Below, piece by piece: positions 7,842 through 16,797 of a DNA stretch of 64,000 nt; position 1 is the stretch's first letter, and every line of letters starts with the position of its first letter. The translations under genes and the position numbers were made by a program. This DNA is from Prolixibacteraceae bacterium (GTDB taxonomy: Bacteria; Bacteroidota; Bacteroidia; Bacteroidales; Prolixibacteraceae), in assembly GCA_019459485.1 (NCBI GenBank), contig JAIBEZ010000026.1, positions 1 to 64,000 of the forward strand, given 5' to 3'. The notes beneath the pieces are model-generated. The model did not search any database, had not been told where the DNA came from, and was given only the letters and a program-made list of their open reading frames with translations.

Positions 7842-10244
7842 TCACCAATTCAATTCCAGGGTCTGCCCTTTTTTTAACGCAATCTCTTTATGTTCGTTAC
7901 TGTAATAAAGCTTTGTTTTGCCTGATTTTCTGGCGTAAATACTTAGTTTTTTGAGGGTCTTGTTGCTCCATTCCATCGCTACTTCGAAACCACCACGGGC
8001 ACAAATTCCTTTTACCGAACCACTCTCCCATGCATCGGGCAATGCAGGAAGTAAACGAATTTCATGTTCGTTTGACTGTAACAGCATCTCGGCAACAGCA
8101 GCAGCTCCACCAAAATTACCGTCAATCTGGAATGGCGGATGAGCATCGAACAAATTCGGATAGGTCCCTCCTCCCCTTGCGTAATCGGTTTTAACACCAT
8201 CGGGTTCTACATATTTCAGCAATTCGCGGTACATTTTATAGGCGCGATTTCCGTCCCAAAGACGTGCCCAAAGATTGATCCGCCAGCCTTTCGACCACCC
8301 TGTTGTTTCATCGCCTTTTATTTCTAGGGTTTTCCGGCAGGCATTGGCCAATTCAGGAGTGGTTGCAGGTGTAATATGGCTTCCGGGGAAAAGTCCGAAC
8401 AAATGCGACTGATGGCGGTGCTTCGGATCCTGATCATCCCAATCGTAATACCATTCCTGAAGATTTCCTTTTTTGCCGATTTGGTACGGATAAAGTTTTG
8501 CCAATGCCACTTCCAGTTTATTCCTGAAATCTGCATCCAGATTCAATACTTTCGAAGCCTGAATGGTTTGCTGAAAACATTCGCGAATCATTGCCAAATC
8601 AGCAGTTCCGCCGTATAAAGTAGCGCCTGCATATCCTTCAGGAGTAATGTATTTATTTTCAGGCGAAGTGGAAGGCGAAGTAATCAGTTTGCCGTTTTTG
8701 TCTTCCACCATCCATTCCAGACAAAACAAAGCAGCACCTTTCATCAGTTCATAAGCTTCTTCCTTCAGGAATTTTTTATCGCCGGTAAATTGGTAGTGTT
8801 CCCACAAATGTGTGCTTAGCCATGTGCCGCCCATGTTCCAGTTTGCCCAAACCGGATCGCCTTCGCCAAAATCGCCAACTGGGTTGCTCATCGCCCATAT
8901 ATCCGAATTGTGGCAAACAGCCCAGCCATTCACACCATAAAAAGTTTTGGCAGTCACTTTTCCGGTGGCTTCCAGATTTTTTATAAAACCAAGCAAAGGA
9001 CGGTGCATTTCCGACAGGTTGGTATTTTCGGCCAGCCAGTAGTTTTCTTCAGCATTGATGTTGGTGGTATAATTGCTGCTCCATGGCGGACGCAAGTGCG
9101 GATTCCAAATACCCTGCAAATTGGCCGGAACGCCCGGAGTACGGGAACTGCTGATCAGTAAATAACGGCCAAACTGAAAATAAAGGACTTCCAGGTTCCT
9201 GTCTTCTTTGCCTTCAGCATATCGCCTCAACCGTTCGTCGGTGGGTAAATCGGGAGCATCCGTTTTGCCAAGGTTCAGACTGACACGGCTAAAATATTTC
9301 AGAAAATCGGCAAGATGCGACTTTCTGAGTTTTTCGAATGATTTTGGAAATGCTTTTTTTAACTGAGTTCCGGCGATCAACTCATCGTTCATCCCGTTTG
9401 TTGCCGGATTTTTATCGAACCCGTTAAAACTGGTAGCTATCGAAACAAAAACCAGGGCTTCGGTTCCTCCTGAAAGTCCAACGGATTGGTCGTTGCCGGT
9501 AAGATTTCCATCCGTATTTTTTATCCTGACCTGTGTCGAAAAACGGGTTCCCCCATTTTCATCAAAGACAACGGCATCTGTCTTGTTGCCGCGATAATTT
9601 GGTTCGGCGTGAACGGGCGCCTGACCTTTTGCTTTCAGGATATTGTCGGAGATGGAAACAGTATTTTTTAACTGACTTTCAAATTTTACCCCGAAGTTTA
9701 AAGCGCCCTTTTGACTGCTGGTAAGTTTGATCACCATCACCTGATCAGGATACGAAATAAAATATTCGCGGGTAAATTTAACTCCGTTTACCTCGTAGCT
9801 GACTTTCGAAATGGCTTCTGAAATATTTAGTTCACGGTGATAATTCTGCGGCTCACCTTCATGGTTGAATTCAAGAAAAAGGGTACCAAGTGGCGCATAC
9901 GATTGTGAAAAGCGACCCTGAAGTTTTCTCTGAAGCTCATCGGCCAGTTTGTAATCTTCGTTTTTCAAGGCTTCGCGAATGACCGGAACATTTCTGTAAG
10001 CTTCTGGATTCATATTGGCATCCACCGGCCCACCCGACCACAGTGTGGCATCGTTCAGGTAAATCTGATCGGATTGTACACCTCCGAAAACGGAAGCGCC
10101 CATTTTACCGTTTCCCAAAACGAGACTTTCTTCGAAATACTGGGCGGGTTTACTGTACCAAAGTGTGTTGGTTGATTGAGCCCGACAAAAATCGACACCG
10201 GCCAGTATCAAAATAAAAGTCAGCAGAAAAAAAGAATTCTTCAT
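7842..10244 (-). CDS. Glycoside hydrolase family 95 alpha-L-fucosidase
   Basis: An 800-residue protein with a signal peptide ending at about residue 23 (RAQS). The N-terminus WYSKPAQYFEESLVLGNGKMG is the hallmark of GH95 inverting alpha-1,2-L-fucosidases, and the length fits (about 780-800). Catalytic features can be placed by comparison with the Bifidobacterium AfcA enzyme: the paired Asn in TNINAEENYW (about residue 396), the Glu in SPSTSPENKY (about 526) and the Asp in QIDGNFGG (about 706). It should remove terminal fucose from glycans in the periplasm or at the surface; some GH95 members instead act on L-galactose. No SusC/SusD genes or other glycosidases adjoin it, so it is not part of a typical polysaccharide utilisation locus here. 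Confidence 0.93.
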   Translation of the reverse strand: MKNSFFLLTFILILAGVDFCRAQSTNTLWYSKPAQYFEESLVLGNGKMGASVFGGVQSDQIYLNDATLWSGGPVDANMNPEAYRNVPVIREALKNEDYKLADELQRKLQGRFSQSYAPLGTLFLEFNHEGEPQNYHRELNISEAISKVSYEVNGVKFTREYFISYPDQVMVIKLTSSQKGALNFGVKFESQLKNTVSISDNILKAKGQAPVHAEPNYRGNKTDAVVFDENGGTRFSTQVRIKNTDGNLTGNDQSVGLSGGTEALVFVSIATSFNGFDKNPATNGMNDELIAGTQLKKAFPKSFEKLRKSHLADFLKYFSRVSLNLGKTDAPDLPTDERLRRYAEGKEDRNLEVLYFQFGRYLLISSSRTPGVPANLQGIWNPHLRPPWSSNYTTNINAEENYWLAENTNLSEMHRPLLGFIKNLEATGKVTAKTFYGVNGWAVCHNSDIWAMSNPVGDFGEGDPVWANWNMGGTWLSTHLWEHYQFTGDKKFLKEEAYELMKGAALFCLEWMVEDKNGKLITSPSTSPENKYITPEGYAGATLYGGTADLAMIRECFQQTIQASKVLNLDADFRNKLEVALAKLYPYQIGKKGNLQEWYYDWDDQDPKHRHQSHLFGLFPGSHITPATTPELANACRKTLEIKGDETTGWSKGWRINLWARLWDGNRAYKMYRELLKYVEPDGVKTDYARGGGTYPNLFDAHPPFQIDGNFGGAAAVAEMLLQSNEHEIRLLPALPDAWESGSVKGICARGGFEVAMEWSNKTLKKLSIYARKSGKTKLYYSNEHKEIALKKGQTLELNW

Positions 10245-10342
10245 GATCGTTGGTTTTGAATTTAGTTATCCAAAGAAAACGCTTTTTCAGGGAAAACTAC
10301 TGCCGGATTTTATTTTTTGAGGAAATGGTAATTTATCATTGA

Positions 10343-10807
10343 TTATTCTTTTTTACTGAAAACGTACCTGAATCCAACTGATAGTGTGTTGGTTATTTCG
10401 AAATCATCAGTCAAAATATCGATCATAGGATTGTACTCGGCGGTTAAATAAAGTTTGGGCAACTGGGTGAAAGGATTTACCTGAAGTCCAACCGGAATGT
10501 TAATATTTACGGTGTTGATATCGTCTGTAAAAATGGGAATACCGACACCAATACCTGAATAAAGAGACGCTTTGCCGTCGCTGATAAGTTTATAACAAAA
10601 ATAGGCCTGCGGAATGCCTCGCTGCGAATGGTTCCAGTCGGAAAAAATATACGGTACTGTATTTATCCGGAATTCAAACCAATTGCCCTTTTCAGGATTT
10701 GTTGAAATACCGATTGTATTTCCGTCGTAATAATAATTGACAGCAAACTGCGCTTTTCCTGCAAATGACAATGCAATCAGGAAGATAAAAAGAATAAGTT
10801 TTTTCAT
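10343..10807 (-). CDS. Putative outer-membrane beta-barrel protein
   Basis: A 154-residue protein with a signal peptide (MKKLILFIFLIALSFAGKAQ). The mature part alternates aromatic and hydrophilic residues in short strands and ends in LSVGFRYVFSKKE, the pattern of a small outer-membrane barrel of six to eight strands. No family is recognised. The start codon lies 9 bp downstream of the stop of the propeller lipoprotein gene (10817-11821), so the two are likely one transcript. Confidence 0.65.
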   Translation of the reverse strand: MKKLILFIFLIALSFAGKAQFAVNYYYDGNTIGISTNPEKGNWFEFRINTVPYIFSDWNHSQRGIPQAYFCYKLISDGKASLYSGIGVGIPIFTDDINTVNINIPVGLQVNPFTQLPKLYLTAEYNPMIDILTDDFEITNTLSVGFRYVFSKKE

Positions 10808-10816
10808 GGATTGATT

Positions 10817-11821
10817 TTATGATTGGTTTAGAATGTAGATTCCATCGTCGGTGCAAAACCATATACTGTTGTGCTGATCAACTTTTACAGAATAAATAAA
10901 CGCATCGGGCAACTGATCCTTTTTCGACCGGTGCCATTTGCGTCCATCATAAACAAAATAACTTTGGTAGTCACCCTTTATACTTCCCTGCACCCAGATA
11001 AAATCACGTTTATCGACAAACATCCGGTTAAAAAAATCCATTTCAAACTCAGTTTCAATTTTGTTCCACTTGCCATTCCTGAAAATTATCACATCGTTGG
11101 TGTAACATCCCATACAAGAAGATAAAGAATGGTCGGTTGCAATTACTGCTTCCGATTTTGAATTGACATCAAGTGAGCTTATCCAATAAAATGAAGCATC
11201 TCCGCCAAGAGGTATTATGTTTTTGCGTTTGTCGATCATAAATACTTTTGTCTCTGTGACCGTCCCTTCCGTTGAAAAAAAGACATCGCCGTTTTTATCA
11301 ACTTTCAAATCAATAATCAAATTCTGGTTAATGTCTGAATTTTCGGGAGTAAACAACTCAAACTTTTTTCCGTCGAAATACATTAATCCGCCAAGCATGT
11401 GAGCCGAACTGCTGAACCAGACACTGCCATCGGGTGAAGCTTCAACAGCAATAATATAATCGCGGGGAAGCCCGGAGTTTTGCATTGTAAAATAGGTAAA
11501 CTTCCCATCCGAAAATAAAGCAAGTCCGCGGTCTTCGGTTGCAATCCATACTTTTCCATTAAGTCCAACCGAAAGATCACGGATTTCAGAATCGACTTCA
11601 TAATTTCTAGTTCTGTTTCCGTCGTAAAAAACCAGGGTCGAACCTGCGCCAATCCATGCATTCCCATCCCGATCAAAATCAACACACGCAATCTTTTCTC
11701 CTTCCAGAAGACGTTCAGAAACATCAAAATTAATGGGGGCAAATTCTTTATAGGTTAATCCATCCTTTTTGCACGAAAAGAGGAATAATGCAATGAAAAT
11801 GAACAGGACGGTTCGTTTCAT
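10817..11821 (-). CDS. Lipoprotein with two-component-regulator-type (Reg_prop) beta propeller
   Basis: A 334-residue protein with a lipoprotein signal and lipobox ending FSC at residue 17. The body is made of repeated blades with the motif D.DGNAWIGAG, LNGKVWIATEDRG, PDGSVWFSSSA, HNSIWFCTDDGI: these are the G.(I/V)W(I/F)(G/A)T repeats that form the sensor propeller of hybrid two-component systems in Bacteroidota. Here there is no kinase domain, so it is a free-standing lipid-anchored propeller, perhaps a ligand-binding or adhesion protein. It precedes a small outer-membrane protein gene in an apparent two-gene operon. Confidence 0.75.
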   Translation of the reverse strand: MKRTVLFIFIALFLFSCKKDGLTYKEFAPINFDVSERLLEGEKIACVDFDRDGNAWIGAGSTLVFYDGNRTRNYEVDSEIRDLSVGLNGKVWIATEDRGLALFSDGKFTYFTMQNSGLPRDYIIAVEASPDGSVWFSSSAHMLGGLMYFDGKKFELFTPENSDINQNLIIDLKVDKNGDVFFSTEGTVTETKVFMIDKRKNIIPLGGDASFYWISSLDVNSKSEAVIATDHSLSSCMGCYTNDVIIFRNGKWNKIETEFEMDFFNRMFVDKRDFIWVQGSIKGDYQSYFVYDGRKWHRSKKDQLPDAFIYSVKVDQHNSIWFCTDDGIYILNQS

Positions 11822-11882
11822 GTGTTTTTTTTGGCTTGGGTTTATGTGTAAAGATGCAGAAAAGAGCTGTTAGGTTGCGTTG

Positions 11883-14297
11883 TCATTTCTTCAAATACTT
11901 TTCAAAAAACTGATCCTGTTCCCAAAGCAGGTGAAGAATGTTCTCCTTTGCAACATAACTATGCGATTCTTTGGGCAGTAGAACCATTCGAACCGGAGCT
12001 CCCAGCCCTTTCAAAGCCTGAAAATAGCGTTCGGTTTGCAGGGTGAAAGTACCGGGGTTATTGTCGGCTTCGCCATGAACCAACAACAGCGGTGTTTTCA
12101 TTTTATCGGCATTCATAAATGGCGACATGCTATTGTAAACTTCAGGAGTTTCCCAGTAGTTGCGCTGTTCGCTCTGAAATCCGAAGGGTGTCAGGGTGCG
12201 GTTATAAGCGCCGCTTCTGGCAATTCCGCAGGCAAACAGATTGCTGTGAGTCAACAAATTGGCAGTCATAAATGCGCCATACGAATGTCCGCCGACAGCC
12301 ACTTTCTTGCGGTCGATGTAACCCAGCGAATCCACCGCATTGATTGCAGCTTCCGCATTGTCAACCAACTGACTGATAAAGTTATCGTTAGGCTCTGTTT
12401 CTCCTTCACCGATAATCGGAAAAGCAGCATTGTCCAACACCGCATAACCTTTGGTGACCCAGTAAACAAACGATCCGTAATACGGAAATGTAAACTGGTT
12501 CGGATTCGACGAACTTTGTCCGGCACTGTTTTTATCCTTGTATTCGGTTGGATATGCCCAAATCAACAGTGGCAGTTTTTCCTTTTTCGCCTTGTCGTAA
12601 CCAACAGGCAAATAGAAAGTTCCCGAAAGTTCCACCCCATCTTTGCGTTTGTATTTGATCAACGACTTTTCAACATTGGCAATGCTTTCAAACGGATTTT
12701 TGAATTGGGTGACCGGAATCAAACCGATCTTTTTTTTCAGGTTGCGCAAATAATAGTTCGGATATTCCGATTTCGACTGGATCTGAACCAATACTTCGCC
12801 CTTTTTTACATCTTTTATGGAGAGAATCCTTTCCATTTTATCAGTAAAAGCTGACTGATAGATTCTGTTTGTCTTGAGTGTTTTCAGGTTAAACTGATCG
12901 ATAAACGGAAACTGACCATCTTTTGTAAACCCTGCCCCAATCAGGAAAAGATTGTCATTGTCCATCAGCAAAACATCGCGCCCGAAAGCATTGTTGTGCA
13001 TTTCGAACTTTCCGGGATCGGAATAAATATCCTGCGAATTTCGGTTTGAAATTACCTGAGGCGATTGATCAGGATTGGAAGGGTTGAATAAATAGGTTCG
13101 CGTATTGCGCGTATCGTACCAATTATCGTATAACACTGCCAAAGTTTCGTTTCCCCAGTTGATTCCTCCAAAACGATCAATTGTTTTTGCCAAAAGTACA
13201 GGTTCAGAATTAAACGGAGCATTCCACTGATAAACAGCATCGCGGAATTCAACTATATTTTCCGGATCTCCTTCATCCAGCGCTTCAGCATAACAAAGCG
13301 CCGACGGCTGGTCGTTTCGCCAGTTCATGTTTCGTTTGCCTTTCCTGACCGCCATAAATCCTTTTGGCAAAACCTCCGCCATTGGAACCTCATTCACCAC
13401 CATCACTTCTTTTCCTGGTAAATCGTACACCACACTTTTTTGAGGAAACCGGTTGAGCGGAACCATGTATGAAAATGGTTTTTGCAGGGTAGTTACCAAC
13501 AGGTAATTGCCATCAGGTGAGAAACTTTCGTCGCCATACATGGCTTTGCCCATAAACTGGGCTGCATCTCCGTTCAGATTCATTTTATACAATTCGGAAG
13601 TAACCAGCGTTTCAAAATTGTCTTCATCGGTTTTATTTTTGAGCAAATCCTGATAAGTGCGGTTCGGAGCTTTAACGCCATCGCTGTTCGAAATAATCGG
13701 ACCAACCGGAAGGCTGTTTTTGAAATCCGTTAAAACCGGCCGGCCTTCAGGAATAACACGAACCAATAAATGCTGATTGTCGTTGTACCAGCTAAAAGGC
13801 TTGCCCATATTGGCATTGAGCGGTTTTTCAGAAACGCGGGTTGCGGTTGCCGAACCAATATCCAAAACCCAAAGCTGGACGGCATTTGCTGTAGTATTGG
13901 TAAAAGCCATTTTCGTTTCGTCGGGCGACCAGGTAAGGTTGGCAATGCGCGGATCGGCTGGCAATCCCTTTACCTGCAACGGATTTTCAGCCTGAAATTT
14001 ACGAACCTTCAGATTGTTGATATAAGTAACCGAACTTGAGATATTGGTCACCGGATTGATGCGCAGACCACCCAATTGCAATTCCTCCTGATTCAGGTCA
14101 TCCAATGTTTTATAGGTATTCTGATAGGTGAAAACCAGGTTCTCTTTCAATTCGTCCATCATCACCGACGGAGCTCTCTCGTAATCAACAAGTTCCAGAA
14201 TCTCGCGCGAAGGCTTCTGGTAAACCATATTTTCCTGCGCTTCAACAAACGCCTGACCAACTATCAATGCAGCCATACTTAAAACTATTTTTTTCAT
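11883..14297 (-). CDS. S9 family serine peptidase (prolyl oligopeptidase fold; glutamyl endopeptidase-like)
   Basis: An 804-residue secreted protein with a signal peptide of about 20 residues, then a WD-like propeller (TWSPDETKMAFT, SFSPDGNYLLVTT) and a C-terminal alpha/beta-hydrolase domain. The catalytic triad is visible: Ser in GGHSYGAFM (about residue 671), Asp in HGEADNNPG (about 743) and His in KESHSY (about 777). The GGHSYGAFMTANLL string resembles the plant chloroplast glutamyl endopeptidase group (S9D) more than acylaminoacyl peptidases, which have GGSYGG. It probably cleaves oligopeptides in the periplasm. Substrate preference is inferred. Confidence 0.88.
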   Translation of the reverse strand: MKKIVLSMAALIVGQAFVEAQENMVYQKPSREILELVDYERAPSVMMDELKENLVFTYQNTYKTLDDLNQEELQLGGLRINPVTNISSSVTYINNLKVRKFQAENPLQVKGLPADPRIANLTWSPDETKMAFTNTTANAVQLWVLDIGSATATRVSEKPLNANMGKPFSWYNDNQHLLVRVIPEGRPVLTDFKNSLPVGPIISNSDGVKAPNRTYQDLLKNKTDEDNFETLVTSELYKMNLNGDAAQFMGKAMYGDESFSPDGNYLLVTTLQKPFSYMVPLNRFPQKSVVYDLPGKEVMVVNEVPMAEVLPKGFMAVRKGKRNMNWRNDQPSALCYAEALDEGDPENIVEFRDAVYQWNAPFNSEPVLLAKTIDRFGGINWGNETLAVLYDNWYDTRNTRTYLFNPSNPDQSPQVISNRNSQDIYSDPGKFEMHNNAFGRDVLLMDNDNLFLIGAGFTKDGQFPFIDQFNLKTLKTNRIYQSAFTDKMERILSIKDVKKGEVLVQIQSKSEYPNYYLRNLKKKIGLIPVTQFKNPFESIANVEKSLIKYKRKDGVELSGTFYLPVGYDKAKKEKLPLLIWAYPTEYKDKNSAGQSSSNPNQFTFPYYGSFVYWVTKGYAVLDNAAFPIIGEGETEPNDNFISQLVDNAEAAINAVDSLGYIDRKKVAVGGHSYGAFMTANLLTHSNLFACGIARSGAYNRTLTPFGFQSEQRNYWETPEVYNSMSPFMNADKMKTPLLLVHGEADNNPGTFTLQTERYFQALKGLGAPVRMVLLPKESHSYVAKENILHLLWEQDQFFEKYLKK

Positions 14298-14351
14298 CGT
14301 AACTAATTTATTTTTAACGGATATCGATATTATTGTCCAATTCCATAAAAG

Positions 14352-14417
14352 TCATTAAATTGTCATTTGATAGTCATTAAATTGCCAGAAAATGACAACG
14401 GAATGACTATCAAACGA
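14352..14417. repeat. Inverted pair of degenerate 11-bp TCATT repeats
   Basis: Three forward 11-bp units start at 14352, 14363 and 14374 (TCATTAAATTG, TCATTTGATAG, TCATTAAATTG). They are followed by three units in inverse orientation starting at 14385, 14396 and 14407 (CCAGAAAATGA, CAACGGAATGA, CTATCAAACGA). The two halves can fold on each other; TTTGATAGTCATT (14366-14378) and AATGACTATCAAA (14402-14414) are exact inverse complements. A related array lies at 43753-43866. It sits between the S9 peptidase start and the end of the broken esterase gene. Confidence 0.6.
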
Positions 14418-14470
14418 CCACAACTGACTGATGCCAAATGGGTATGTAAACTGACAATCATATAATGAAC

Positions 14471-15738
14471 TCATTTCTTTATCAGTCGTAATGTTGATGT
14501 ATTTCCTGTCAAATCCTTCAGCGATACGAGGTATATTCCACTGCCCAATTTACCAATATTTATTCCTCTTTCAACAATAGGATTGTCAATCTGCATCACC
14601 TTTTGACCCGAAAGATTGAAAACACTGATTTGCCCGATACTTATATTGTCACCAGAAATGAAGAACATTTCGTTCGCCGGATTTGGATAAACGGAGTATG
14701 AATTTACCGATGCGATTCCATCAGCAAAAGTATAATTCCTGATTTGAGCAGTGTCCATTACCTGATATAAAAAGTTGATTCCCTGCGGCAAACTGGTAAA
14801 CAAGCTATTGATGTGATCTCCATTGGGATCCTGCCGGTATGTGTGCGGAAGATTGTATTTGTCCAAAGTATCTGAAAACATTTTGTTTGGTTTTGCCAGT
14901 TCGAATTCATCGAGATCGCCACAATACGTGTGTATGGCCATATCCGGATTTCCCTGCCAATTCCTGATTAAGTTGATCGGATTGTGTTGCTCCCACAAAC
15001 CCAATACAGACCGATCGGTATTTCCTTCAGAATTTAATGGAAACAGAATGGGCGGTATAGCGCCAGGATTGGGTGAAAAGGCTCCTGCCATCGAATAGAT
15101 TAACTTTGTAACATTGCCCGAATAAATGAAATCGTAGGGTGCGGAAGATCCATGTTCAGCGCGTATTTCAGGCAACAAATCGTCAATCCAGGTAATGTTG
15201 AGAGGTCCGCTCAATGCAGAGACTCCGATAAATTTTTCAGGATATTTCAGGGCAATCTTCATAGCACCGAAGCCACCCATCGAATGACCCATTATGCTCC
15301 ATTTCTCCCTTCGGCTGTAAGTGTTGTATTTACTTTCAACCTCTTCCATTACATCAGCAGCAATATAATCTTCGTAATTTCCGTAAAGCGTGGAATTGGT
15401 ATAAAACTCCCTTTGTATGGTTCGCACGATCCGTCAGGAATGATAAAAATTACCTTGAAAAGCTTATCGAAAAAAAGTTTTGTAATGAAGTTATCAAGAA
15501 ATGGTTCGAGCGTATTGACCATTTCGGTTGCTGTAACCGAAGCGCCATGCAGAAATACAATTACCGGATATTTTTGGTTGGTGTCTGCCGCATTGTAGCC
15601 CTCCGGCAATCCAACATAGTAAGTCTTTTCCTGCTTCAACGCTTTGCTGTACATGGTTTTTTGCTGAAACCATTTACCTGAAACCTGAATACTAATCAAT
15701 CCAAGTAACAGAATCAGCAGCAAGGAGGTCTTTTTCAT
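14471..15738 (-). pseudogene. Secreted esterase-like alpha/beta hydrolase with T9SS sorting domain, broken by a frameshift
   Basis: Two overlapping frames make one protein. The first (from 15738) gives a signal peptide and the start of an esterase-D-like hydrolase with VFLHGAS and PDGSCEPYKGSF. The second continues FYTNSTLYGNYEDY, the nucleophile elbow GHSMGGFGAM, a GDLDEFE acid, a DPNGDHI His region and a C-terminal type IX secretion sorting domain (VYPNPANEMFF ... GIYLVSLKDL). The switch falls at the run of four A at 15403-15406 (T on the coding strand). One extra T restores one frame of 422 residues, and the total span of 1268 bp is one base short of a multiple of three. It is therefore either a recent one-base deletion or a homopolymer sequencing error. 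Confidence 0.85.
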
Positions 15739-15769
15739 ACACTATTTTTATTCGGCTAAATATAGAAAG

Positions 15770-15964
15770 ATTTACTGTCCTGGTAAGCGCCGAGAACCGT
15801 TTTTCTGGTAGCTTGTCGTTGAAGAGTGAATTTGCCAATAACCAAGTAGTAGAGCGAAAAATCAAAAATAGCTCATCGAGTGCATTCTTGCCTTTGAGAT
15901 TGAAGAAAACTACTTCGATTGGATGCTGTTCAAGGCATAATTGCTGTTCGCATCCTTTTCTCAT
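15770..15964 (-). pseudogene. Possible decayed N-terminal fragment of an ISNCY/IS1182-like transposase
   Basis: On the minus strand from 15964 the frame reads MRKGCEQQLCLEQHPIEVVF followed by NLKGKNALDELFL. This resembles the opening of ISNCY-type transposases of Bacteroidota (M-R-K-x-x-E-Q-Q-L-x-x-x-x-x-P-I ... L-x-S-R-x-x-L-x-x-x-L). The match fades after about 50 residues and the remaining 400 residues of such a transposase, including its DDE residues, are absent. No terminal repeats were found. The rest of the gap 15739-16061 shows no other gene. The fragment would mark an old insertion next to the frameshifted esterase. Confidence 0.3.
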
Positions 15965-16061
15965 CGTCGAATCCTTTTGTGTAAAAAGACAAAAATAAGC
16001 TAATCACAGGTCACTAACAACTTGAAACGGATCGTAAGAAAGAGAAAAACAGCTAAAAACA

Positions 16062-16107
16062 AGAGAGGTAACTGCCTTATTTAAAGACGATTACCTCTCT
16101 GTTTTTT
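16062..16107. terminator. Bidirectional terminator serving tRNA-His
   Basis: AGAGAGGTAA (16062-16071) and TTACCTCTCT (16091-16100) form a perfect 10-bp stem. On the plus strand it is followed by GTTTTTT, and on the minus strand by TGTTTTT. The tRNA-His gene ends 7 bp away on the minus strand, so termination in that direction is the main expected role. Confidence 0.75.
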
Positions 16108-16113
16108 ACTTAA

Positions 16114-16191
16114 TGGGGTGGATGATGGGATTTGAACCCACGACCCCTGGAACCACAATCCAGTGCTCTAACCAGCTGAGCTACAACCACC
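16114..16191 (-). tRNA. tRNA-His (anticodon GUG)
   Basis: On the minus strand the cloverleaf shows D arm GCTC/GAGC, anticodon loop TTGTGGT with GTG, and T arm GTGGG/CCCAT with TTCAAAT. The extra G-1 characteristic of tRNA-His is at 16191 and faces C73 at 16117. A CCA triplet is encoded at 16116-16114, unlike the other four tRNAs of this window. The acceptor stem (GTGGTTG with CATCCAC) has one U-U mismatch at pair 5-68, which is unusual but tolerable. Confidence 0.92.
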
Positions 16192-16213
16192 ATTTTTCGT
16201 TTTTTTGAGGTTG

Positions 16214-16245
16214 CAAATATAGTATTTAAATTTTTACTTGTGCAA
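16214..16245 (-). promoter_or_regulatory. Promoter of tRNA-His
   Basis: On the minus strand TTG (16245-16243), 21 bp, then TATATTTG (16221-16214), an exact -7 TAnnTTTG element. The tRNA begins 22 bp downstream. Confidence 0.6.
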
Positions 16246-16266
16246 CACCAAACAGACGATTTTTTC

Positions 16267-16665
16267 TTAAAGTTTGCTTTTATGAAGTAGTCCGCCCTTT
16301 TGATTTAGAAGTAATGAGAATCGGATAAGTCCGTCATCGCGTACTATCAACTCATAGCCAACAACTTCCCCTTCACTGATTTCAATTACATTCATCAATT
16401 CCCCGTGGGCTGCGGCTTTATCTTTTATGTGCTGAGGGGTAGATTGTATTGGCAGGTTCTTTTTCAGGTTAATAAGTTCTCCTGAAGAATCAAAACGGGA
16501 GATGTGTTCTATGTCTTCAAGATAAAAAATAGCTTCGTAAAAATCGTCGGTTTTCAGCCATTCAATATTCAACGATTCGCCAAATTTTTGCAAAAAGGAA
16601 CTTTGTACTTTCTGAGGTATCGTAACACTTGGGAAGTGAAATATTTTACTTAGAATGTTTTTCAT
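16267..16665 (-). CDS. PepSY-like domain protein
   Basis: A 132-residue protein without a signal peptide. It has the alternating layout of PepSY-like (beta-lactamase-inhibitor-like) repeats: a helix with VQSSFLQKFGES, then W-containing and acidic strands (IEWLKTDDFYEAIFYLED), and a second half starting TPQHIKDKAAAHGE. Most such proteins in this phylum are periplasmic; this one appears cytoplasmic. It lies 132 bp downstream of an ECF sigma factor gene on the same strand, which suggests it may be co-expressed with, or act on, that sigma factor. Function unproven. Confidence 0.6.
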   Translation of the reverse strand: MKNILSKIFHFPSVTIPQKVQSSFLQKFGESLNIEWLKTDDFYEAIFYLEDIEHISRFDSSGELINLKKNLPIQSTPQHIKDKAAAHGELMNVIEISEGEVVGYELIVRDDGLIRFSLLLNQKGGLLHKSKL

Positions 16666-16797
16666 TGGTCTTTAATTATTGGTGGTTATAGTCTGTTTGG
16701 TCTTCGGAAAATTGTGGTTTGATCGTTGATGCAAGACATCAAACGTTTTTTATTATAGACGTACAGTTATATAAATAGTAACGCCTTAATCAGTTAA

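Noticed and set aside
7842-10244. Polysaccharide utilisation locus around the GH95 gene
   Set aside because: No SusC/SusD pair, sulfatase or further glycosidase lies nearby; the neighbours are a tRNA gene and small envelope proteins.
12036-12854. Open frame of 272 codons on the plus strand
   Set aside because: It lies entirely antisense to the S9 peptidase gene, which has complete catalytic motifs; the frame has no family features and is a codon-bias shadow.
15398-15412. Programmed -1 frameshift in the esterase gene
   Set aside because: The site has only four T, no X-XXY-YYZ heptamer in the right frame and no following pseudoknot or hairpin; a simple indel is more likely.
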